Positions 58,136 through 64,000 of a stretch of 64,000 nt of DNA are shown here, in pieces. Source of the stretch: Runella aurantiaca (GTDB lineage Bacteria > Bacteroidota > Bacteroidia > Cytophagales > Spirosomataceae); the NCBI RefSeq assembly GCF_003339505.1, contig NZ_QPIW01000033.1, positions 16,615-80,614 of the forward strand. The letters run 5' to 3'. Both the position numbers and the translations under genes were made by a program. The notes under the pieces were generated by a model. That model saw only the letters and a list, made by a program, of their open reading frames with translations. It did not search any database and was not told the DNA's origin. How positions within the stretch are numbered: position 1 is the first letter of the stretch; each line of letters starts with the position of its first letter.

Positions 58136-61100
58136 CTATTTCACCACATTCACCTTCACCTCTCCCACCAGTCCCGAAGGTACCAACGGTGAGTCTTTGC
58201 GATAAAAAGGCATGGTCGTAAAAGTTGTTTTTTGTTTGACGTCAGGCTGGGCATCTCCAACGAGTCGGTTTACCCAGGTGTTTGTGACGTTGACCCGGAT
58301 GGCATTGTCACCTGCTTTTATTGCCTCCGTAATGTCTAACTTAAACGGCGTTTTCCACGCAGCACCCACATTTTTGCCATTTATAACCACTTCGGCGATG
58401 TTTTTGACGTCACCTAAGTCAATGACATATTTGGCGGCTTTGTCAAGAGATGTTACTTTGAAAGTATTTTCATAACTCGCTGTTCCAGAGAAATATTTAA
58501 CGTCGACATCGGTGTGCTCTGTCCAAGAAGTAAGCTTGTCAAAAGCCACATTCTTATCATTAAAACTTACTTTCCAAGGGCTTGAAATCGGGGTCAATGT
58601 CGTTTCTTTGGTGGCAGGTTTAGTATAACTATTGGCCGTTGTCTTGTCTTTAAAAATGACAAAGAAAGCATCCCAAGATTCAAAGTTTAGCGGAACAATG
58701 GTGCGGCCTTCTTTGATTTGATAACTTACTTTTTCGGTTTTGCCAGTTTGGGCATTCCAGAGTTCGGGCACTTTGCCCGTTACCCGGAAACTCACTTCAG
58801 CCGAAGTTGCGTTTGCACTGCGGTTGTTGAGCCAATAAATATCTTGGTCGGCTGCCTGACGGTGACGATACAGAATCTTATTTTGCGCTTTACTCACAAT
58901 CACATCTTCGCTTACGTTCTGGGCCTTCAATGCCTCGGCCACGGAGCCTTTCAAGACGTTGGGGCTACCCCAAACCTCGTTGACGATGGCTTGAAACTCG
59001 CCCTGATTATCGGCCAAACTTGGCGACTGTTCGGGTTTTGTTCCCGTAACCTTCGCACCCGCTTTTACCAAATCACGCAGTTTTTTCAACACGGGCAAGG
59101 TCATATATTCGGCGGTTTCGTCGAGCACCAACAAACTGTACGTATTGCCACTTTGGGCGACCAGTTTCCCATTTTTTACCTGAATGGCGTTGATGATGGC
59201 CGATGAATTGGCAAAATCATACTCATAGCCCGACGGTACGGCGGGGAGTTTTTCGCGACTAATCCACGTGATGTTGTTGTTTTCACCGTAGTAGTACAAC
59301 ACGTCGGCGATGTTTCGGCCTTGTTGTAACAAATAACAACTACGTCCCAAATACGACATCCACGCCTTGCCTCCTACCTCTGCCCAGGTTTCTTGGCGTG
59401 TGAAATACTGGCCAAATGGCCCCAGCGAAAACCCTGGTTTTTTATCATCAAGTGGCTGATGAACAGACGTATGAATCACAAAACGGTTCAGGCCCGAAGC
59501 CATCTCCAAATCGGCTGTACGTTTGAGGCGTTCGGGATATTCCTGAAAAGGTTTGCCTACTGAAGTCATAGATTCGGCGGCCACAAACGGCTTTCCGTAA
59601 ATATTAGCAACCGATGCTGATTCTCTGATATCAGCTTCGCTGCGAACCTCTTCGTCGGCCCCTCCTACCAAACTGCCCGGTGTCCACATGGCCGACATCG
59701 GAATCTCGGAGTTGCGTTTGACATCCATCCCATCGGCCAAGTAAATACGTCCACCTTCGTGCGACTCCGTGTAGCGTTTCATGCCTCTTTTGTTCAACTC
59801 TTCACCAATGACATCATAGTGATTTTCGGCAATGAGTTCACCAATGGTTTTTCTAAAATCCCACAAAAACTTTTCACTGGCTTCTTCACTTTTGACGATT
59901 CGCCCCGTAAGTACGGGCAGCCAAGGCACGATGTTGTAACCGCGTCTTTTCTGAAATTCTTCAGGAAACGCTTTCGTCCAGTTCATGTGTCCCGCTTCGT
60001 AGCTATCCAACACCATGTATTGTAAACCTTTAGCCCCCATCATACCGCCCGTGGCATCTTTGTACATATCCAGATAGGTATTGATGTATTTTCTGACGGC
60101 TTCTTTATCCAATTTATCCACTTCCAAGCCCGTTGCTTCAGGCGAGGCGGGGTGGTTTTGGCGGCCCGTCAGTGAATACCCCAAACGGATAATAGCCCAA
60201 GCCCCAGAGGGTGGAGTCCAATTGAGTGTACCATCAGGTTGCATTTTGCCCGTCAAATCTATAATATCCTCAGGACTTATAGCGTCAGCAGCTGTTCCCC
60301 TATTGGAGCTGCCCGCCGCAATGGAGCCACTTTCTTTCCAGGGTGTAAAGCCCGCTTTATCTTCAAATTGATCTATGCGGTCGGTACTATACAGTACAAA
60401 TTCGGCCACTTTTACGCCTTCGGGCTTTCTATCAGCCGGTGCACCCATCATTGCCATAAAACCATTTACTTCTGGTTTCAACGTTTCCCAACACATACGC
60501 CAGTATTTAGCGGTAGTTGGTGCAATAGAAACAGTATTAAAAGGATTGGTGCCTCCTTCTACGGCAGCAATAGTTCTGAAATTGACGCCATCATCACTGA
60601 CTTTAAGCGTTCTGTTTTTGGGGTTACCGTTAAATTCTGCCAGCGGTGTTTCGCTTGCACCCGCCACCGAAAAAGCTTTAAACGTTTGGGGAGAGTCAAA
60701 CTCGTATTGAATCCACATATCTTTCCCAATTTCCATAGCAGGCAGTTCCGATTTTTTCAACAAATCATTATCGGTCAAATCTGCCAAGGTAAAGTTGCCT
60801 CCACTTGAACTTACCTTGGGGTTGAGTGCTGCCAATGATTTTTCAGCATTAGAAAGACGGTAAGCAATTACAAACGCATCTTGGTAAAAATTAGGTTTAT
60901 TTCCCACAAAACCGCCTGTCAAGCCTCCTGCACTGATTTCGACATTCTGAAATTTACCAGTGACATCCGAAGGCCGGGGCAATTTTTCAGAAAAAGCCTT
61001 TCCACCTTCAACGCGTGTCTCTGTCCAAACGTATTTCTTCATGGCATCTTTGGGTTCAACCCAAGGGCCACCCGTCACGCTCCAGCCCGGCGAACCCGCA

Positions 61101-61438
61101 ATGGCCATTTCAAGCCCTTTTTGATCGGCCGCTTGGGTCATAAACTTGAAGGCGTCTTTCCAGTCGTGGGTCATAAAAACCAATTTTTTGGGCACAACTA
61201 CAGGCGTAAAAAGGTTAGCATCAAAATTCTGAAAACCACCAATCCCCACGCGACTCATCCATTCTAAGTCTTTTTGGATGCCTTCTTTGGTGATGTTACC
61301 ATTCATCCAATGCCACCAAACCCGTGGTTTAGCCGAGCTTGGGGGCGTTTGAAAGTCCCGCTGAAGTGCAGTTTGGGCTTGACTGCTTAACGCAAGCAAG
61401 ATGAAAAGCGAGACGAAATAATGACTTTGTATTTTCAT
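58136..61438 (-). CDS. Exported GH106-like alpha-L-rhamnosidase
   Basis: Large rhamnosidase of 1100 aa. ATG 61438 gives the signal peptide KIQSHYFVSLFILLALSSQAQ; an in-frame start 10 codons upstream is unlikely. Family start AKPRVWWHWMNGNITKEGIQKDLEWMSRVGIGGFQNFD and NSPGWS-like AGSPGWSVTGGPWV; catalytic region with ESHEGGRIYLADG and FVAAESMTS; C-terminal jelly-roll SSPWKVSF...TSWTEHTDVDVKYFSGTASYENTF...INGKNVGAAWKTPF. GH106 enzymes release L-rhamnose by inversion. The decayed genes at 22177-23467 and 28360-28475 are relatives. Transcribed alone; divergent from the AAA ATPase gene. Confidence 0.88.
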   Translation of the reverse strand: MKIQSHYFVSLFILLALSSQAQTALQRDFQTPPSSAKPRVWWHWMNGNITKEGIQKDLEWMSRVGIGGFQNFDANLFTPVVVPKKLVFMTHDWKDAFKFMTQAADQKGLEMAIAGSPGWSVTGGPWVEPKDAMKKYVWTETRVEGGKAFSEKLPRPSDVTGKFQNVEISAGGLTGGFVGNKPNFYQDAFVIAYRLSNAEKSLAALNPKVSSSGGNFTLADLTDNDLLKKSELPAMEIGKDMWIQYEFDSPQTFKAFSVAGASETPLAEFNGNPKNRTLKVSDDGVNFRTIAAVEGGTNPFNTVSIAPTTAKYWRMCWETLKPEVNGFMAMMGAPADRKPEGVKVAEFVLYSTDRIDQFEDKAGFTPWKESGSIAAGSSNRGTAADAISPEDIIDLTGKMQPDGTLNWTPPSGAWAIIRLGYSLTGRQNHPASPEATGLEVDKLDKEAVRKYINTYLDMYKDATGGMMGAKGLQYMVLDSYEAGHMNWTKAFPEEFQKRRGYNIVPWLPVLTGRIVKSEEASEKFLWDFRKTIGELIAENHYDVIGEELNKRGMKRYTESHEGGRIYLADGMDVKRNSEIPMSAMWTPGSLVGGADEEVRSEADIRESASVANIYGKPFVAAESMTSVGKPFQEYPERLKRTADLEMASGLNRFVIHTSVHQPLDDKKPGFSLGPFGQYFTRQETWAEVGGKAWMSYLGRSCYLLQQGRNIADVLYYYGENNNITWISREKLPAVPSGYEYDFANSSAIINAIQVKNGKLVAQSGNTYSLLVLDETAEYMTLPVLKKLRDLVKAGAKVTGTKPEQSPSLADNQGEFQAIVNEVWGSPNVLKGSVAEALKAQNVSEDVIVSKAQNKILYRHRQAADQDIYWLNNRSANATSAEVSFRVTGKVPELWNAQTGKTEKVSYQIKEGRTIVPLNFESWDAFFVIFKDKTTANSYTKPATKETTLTPISSPWKVSFNDKNVAFDKLTSWTEHTDVDVKYFSGTASYENTFKVTSLDKAAKYVIDLGDVKNIAEVVINGKNVGAAWKTPFKLDITEAIKAGDNAIRVNVTNTWVNRLVGDAQPDVKQKTTFTTMPFYRKDSPLVPSGLVGEVKVNVVK

Positions 61439-61490
61439 TTTTTGACAGAATAAAGTGATAGTTACCATTCAAAATAAATTATTTCCTTAT

Positions 61491-61538
61491 TTTTACCTTG
61501 AAAATTTCAAAGTCAATTTTATAATTTTCAAGGTAAAA
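61491..61538. promoter_or_regulatory. 16-bp perfect inverted repeat overlapping the ATPase start codon
   Basis: TTTTACCTTGAAAATT (61491-61506) and its exact complement AATTTTCAAGGTAAAA (61523-61538), 16-nt loop. The last A is the first base of the ATG at 61538, so in RNA the hairpin would reach the start codon; in DNA it would be an operator. Confidence 0.7.
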
Positions 61539-62713
61539 TGCTGATAGAAAGACAAATTAAAGAGCAAGTAGTAAAGAATCTCACCTATTTTCCAGTGGTG
61601 GGCATTGTTGGACCAAGGCAAGTTGGAAAAACAACTTTGTCCAAAATCATCCAAAAAAACCTGAATATACCCAGCCTTCATTTGGATTTGGAATTAGACG
61701 ATGATCTCTACAAACTACAAAATCCTCAAACATACCTACAAATGCACGCCGAAAAGTGTATTATTATTGACGAAATCCAGCGCTTACCCAGCCTTTTTCC
61801 ACTACTTCGTGCGTTGATTGATCAAGACCGTCGCCCAGCGAGGTTTATCATTTTGGGTTCTGCTTCTCCAGAAATGATCCGCCACAGTTCAGAATCGTTG
61901 GCAGGACGTATTGCTTATTCCGAACTGACACCATTTTCGCTGCTCGAACTGCAAAGCACCACTATTCAACAGTCAACACATTGGTTTTTAGGTGGTTTCC
62001 CAAGTGCATTATTAGCCCCGAGTCCTGATTTTTCCAGAATATGGCTTCAAAACTTTATTTATACATTCATCGAAAAAGACATTCGTCTGCTGGGCTACGA
62101 TATTTCAATTCCGACAATGGATAGGTTACTCAAAATGTTGGCTCATTTGCACAGTGCTATTTTGAATGTAAGCGATATTTCCCGTTCGCTGGGTGTTTCT
62201 ATCCCTACCGTCAACAAATACCTTGATTTGCTGGAAGGGGGCTTTTTGATACGACGTTTACAGCCTTATTTTGTCAATTTGGGTAAACGCCTTGTCAAAA
62301 CCCCAAAAATGTATATCCGTGATACGGGCATTTTACACAGTTTAGCCTCTATTCCTTCCTACGAAGCCCTGTATGCGAATCCGCTCATCGGTGCATCATG
62401 GGAGGGCTACGTGATCGAACAAATCTACCGTTGTGTTGAGCCCCGTTCTTGGAATCTTTACTACTACCGTACCCAAGTGGGAGCTGAGGTGGATTTGGTG
62501 CTGATCAGCCCTTCGGGAAAGATGACCTGCATCGAAATCAAGAACACCAATACGCCTAAACTATCAAAGGGTTTTCATCAATGTATTAACGATTTACAAC
62601 CTCATTTTCAATACGTTATTACTCCATCAAGTGAACTCCTCATAACCGCCGAAGGAGTCATTATTTGCAGTTTATTGCAATTTTTAAAAATTGAACTTCC
62701 AAAAATTACTTAG
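61538..62713 (+). CDS. AAA_14/DUF4143 ATPase
   Basis: 391 aa. Walker A GPRQVGKTT (25-33), Walker B CIIIDEIQRLP (D78, E79), sensor-like ILGSASPEM, a winged-helix-like middle region (LNVSDISRSLGVSIPTVNKYLDLLEGGFLIRRLQPY) and C-terminal DUF4143 domain containing a PD-(D/E)XK-like core (GAEVDLVLISPSGKMTCIEIKNT). These proteins are common in genomes of free-living anaerobes and Bacteroidota, and their function is unsettled. Start codon overlaps a perfect inverted repeat, suggesting autoregulation. Confidence 0.92.
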   Translation: MLIERQIKEQVVKNLTYFPVVGIVGPRQVGKTTLSKIIQKNLNIPSLHLDLELDDDLYKLQNPQTYLQMHAEKCIIIDEIQRLPSLFPLLRALIDQDRRPARFIILGSASPEMIRHSSESLAGRIAYSELTPFSLLELQSTTIQQSTHWFLGGFPSALLAPSPDFSRIWLQNFIYTFIEKDIRLLGYDISIPTMDRLLKMLAHLHSAILNVSDISRSLGVSIPTVNKYLDLLEGGFLIRRLQPYFVNLGKRLVKTPKMYIRDTGILHSLASIPSYEALYANPLIGASWEGYVIEQIYRCVEPRSWNLYYYRTQVGAEVDLVLISPSGKMTCIEIKNTNTPKLSKGFHQCINDLQPHFQYVITPSSELLITAEGVIICSLLQFLKIELPKIT

Positions 62714-62768
62714 TTTTAAGCCTTCAATACATGTTTTGTAATTCCAAAAAATCTTCCACATTGTTTAG

Positions 62769-62930
62769 TCAAAAATGCTGCACAAAATAGACATGATCGG
62801 GATGATTGAAATAAAAATCATAGTGTTCCCGCGTGTCAAATTTTTGCCTTTGCGGGCGTGTTTCCCCTAAAAAAAAATGGTTATCGATAAGGATGTTTGC
62901 TGGCGGAGAGAACACCAACAAGGCACAAAT
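62769..62930 (-). pseudogene. Possible C-terminal coding remnant
   Basis: A minus-strand frame of about 54 codons without start reads NILIDNHFFLGETRPQRQKFD then TREHYDFYFNHPDHVYFVQHF-stop. Its composition looks protein-like, but I recognise no family. No promoter or start is visible. Confidence 0.3.
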
Positions 62931-62935
62931 AGCAT

Positions 62936-63844
62936 TTATTTAGGAAAAAATGGTCGAGGTAAATCCAACGTTTTATAGTAGTAATTGACCATTTGTTTTA
63001 AAGATGTTAGATTGTTTGGTTGCTCTTTTGTGTCTCGTTCAAACATGACATACCCATTAAACCTTTGGTGTTTTAATTCCGCAAAAACCGCAGGAAAATC
63101 CACAACTCCCGTACCCACAGGCACATCTTGAATTTTGTTGTTATTGTATTCCGCAATGTCTTTGAGGTGTATTCCAATGATTTTACCCTCCAATTTTTTT
63201 AACGCATCTACGGGGTTTATTCCTGATTTTGGATAATGCCCCAAATCAGGACAAGCGCCAAAATTTGGGTGGCCTTTGAGGGCTGCCAACACCGAATCGG
63301 GGTGCCAGTAAATGCTATTTTCTTTCCAATGATTATGAAGGGCTACTTTAATACCATAAATTCCTGCTAAACTATCTACGCTATCCCATAAGTTACGGGG
63401 TGGTTCTCCCGTCACGTATTTTACCCCAAAGGCTTTTGCAACCTCAAAATCTCGTTTCCAATCAGCCACATTTTTGCCTCCAATGACGTAGATAGACTCC
63501 ATTTTGAGCCCTTGGTCCGCCACTTTTTTCTTTAGATTTTGAATACCTGCCAGTGACAGTTTAAATAACACGGTGTCTTTTAACTCTTTACCTGATTTGG
63601 CAAACACAAACCCTTCTACGTATTTTAGCGAAGCACTGTCGGCGTAGGCCAACTGCTCTGGAAACGACATCGAACTAAAAGTATATAAAGCCACGCCCAG
63701 CTTCCAATCAACGGCCTTAGAAGCAGGTTTATCTCCCGCCTTATTAGTACCAGACTGCGCACTTAAAGTTAATGAAAAACAGCCGTTTAACACAATAATC
63801 AACACCGCCGCACTTAATAAGTGGATTTGATATTTTCTTTTCAT
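62936..63844 (-). CDS. Exported sugar-phosphate isomerase/epimerase-like TIM barrel
   Basis: ATG 63844 begins a signal sequence (HLLSAAVLIIVLNGCFSLTLSAQ); LNGC could be a lipobox, otherwise cleavage after SAQ. Xylose-isomerase-like barrel with probable metal sites in VALHNHWKEN, ACPDLGHYPKSG, IGIHLKDI and VMFERDTKE. Exported members of this family in Bacteroidota act in glycoside utilisation, often with 3-keto-sugar chemistry, but no partner oxidase is adjacent here. Upstream lies beyond or near the window end. Substrate unknown. Confidence 0.85.
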   Translation of the reverse strand: MKRKYQIHLLSAAVLIIVLNGCFSLTLSAQSGTNKAGDKPASKAVDWKLGVALYTFSSMSFPEQLAYADSASLKYVEGFVFAKSGKELKDTVLFKLSLAGIQNLKKKVADQGLKMESIYVIGGKNVADWKRDFEVAKAFGVKYVTGEPPRNLWDSVDSLAGIYGIKVALHNHWKENSIYWHPDSVLAALKGHPNFGACPDLGHYPKSGINPVDALKKLEGKIIGIHLKDIAEYNNNKIQDVPVGTGVVDFPAVFAELKHQRFNGYVMFERDTKEQPNNLTSLKQMVNYYYKTLDLPRPFFPK

Positions 63845-64000
63845 TTTTTGGTTTTTTTTGCCTTTACTGGTGTTTTTCACCATAGCCGTCAGGCTAAGCC
63901 ATTAAAATATCTTTGGGCGATGGTCTAATCGTGTTTTTGTCCAGCCTTCTCTTTTCTTTTTTCGCTGTACGAAAGAGAGATTCAAACAAATTAGCTATCC

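Noticed and set aside
60239..60808. 189-aa plus-strand open frame
   Set aside because: Antisense to the intact GH106-like gene.

Overview
The window looks like a chromosomal segment of a Bacteroidota bacterium, most likely of the Cytophagales (Runella/Dyadobacter/Spirosoma-like; I infer this from style and cannot assign a genus). Grounds are a SusD lipoprotein, outer-membrane beta-barrels with carboxypeptidase-regulatory-like N-termini, LytTR regulators, NUDIX-type sugar regulators, and promoters with the Bacteroidota -7 motif TAnnTTTG instead of sigma70 boxes. Almost every gene concerns glycan or glycoside breakdown. I see no rRNA, tRNA, CRISPR array, phage or transposase gene.

Layout. (1) 0-10.3 kb, plus strand: the 3' part of a polysaccharide utilisation locus: SusD, enolase-superfamily enzyme, alginate-lyase-like enzyme, heparinase II/III-like lyase, BNR-propeller protein and an unassigned probable alpha/alpha-toroid enzyme, with a minus-strand YHS protein between. 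The SusC partner would lie before the window. It ends in two tandem hairpins facing an OprP/OprO-type porin. (2) 11.8-22 kb, minus strand and visibly more A+T-rich: TonB receptor, MFS transporter, periplasmic GH35-like glycosidase, TIM-barrel protein, DUF6379-like small subunit, GMC flavoprotein and AraC regulator. This matches the CarA/CarB/CarC (DgpB/DgpC) C-glycoside deglycosidase architecture and is the most interesting system here. Behind it lies a decayed GH106-like rhamnosidase gene whose promoter shares an upstream element with the receptor promoter. (3) 23.7-33.2 kb: beta-barrel receptor, LytS/LytR-type two-component pair, DUF5060 glycosidase, a 7TM-LytTR regulator and two small genes, with remnants of GH106 and GH78 genes and a duplicated promoter segment between them. 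(4) 33.2-37 kb: GH78 alpha-L-rhamnosidase; 37.1-37.9 kb: small protein/HNH nuclease pair; 38-38.8 kb: metallophosphoesterase.

(5) 39-54.5 kb holds two paralogous modules. Each has a plus-strand NUDIX-type regulator divergent, across a palindrome flanked by two TAnnTTTG promoters, from a minus-strand operon. Module 1 contains a small secreted protein, a GH2 enzyme and a two-subunit molybdenum oxidoreductase. Module 2 contains a GH79-like enzyme, a paralogous small secreted protein, an SDR, a large alpha/beta-hydrolase and a PD40 propeller protein. An HxlR/NTF2 divergent pair and an SDR fragment lie between. (6) 54.5-64 kb: degenerate NTF2-like fragment, AraC regulator, frameshifted beta-barrel gene, Bcr/CflA efflux pump, intact GH106-like rhamnosidase, AAA/DUF4143 ATPase whose start codon lies in a perfect inverted repeat, and an exported sugar-isomerase-like TIM barrel.

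How it fits together (inference): rhamnosidases (GH78, GH106), GH79, GH2, GH35-like enzymes and uronate-directed lyases suit plant or algal glycans and glycosides rich in rhamnose and uronic acid. Cytoplasmic oxidise-then-eliminate chemistry by the Car-like module would handle glycosides that hydrolases cannot cleave. Repeated fragments of GH106 and GH78 genes show that the region has been shuffled by duplication and decay.
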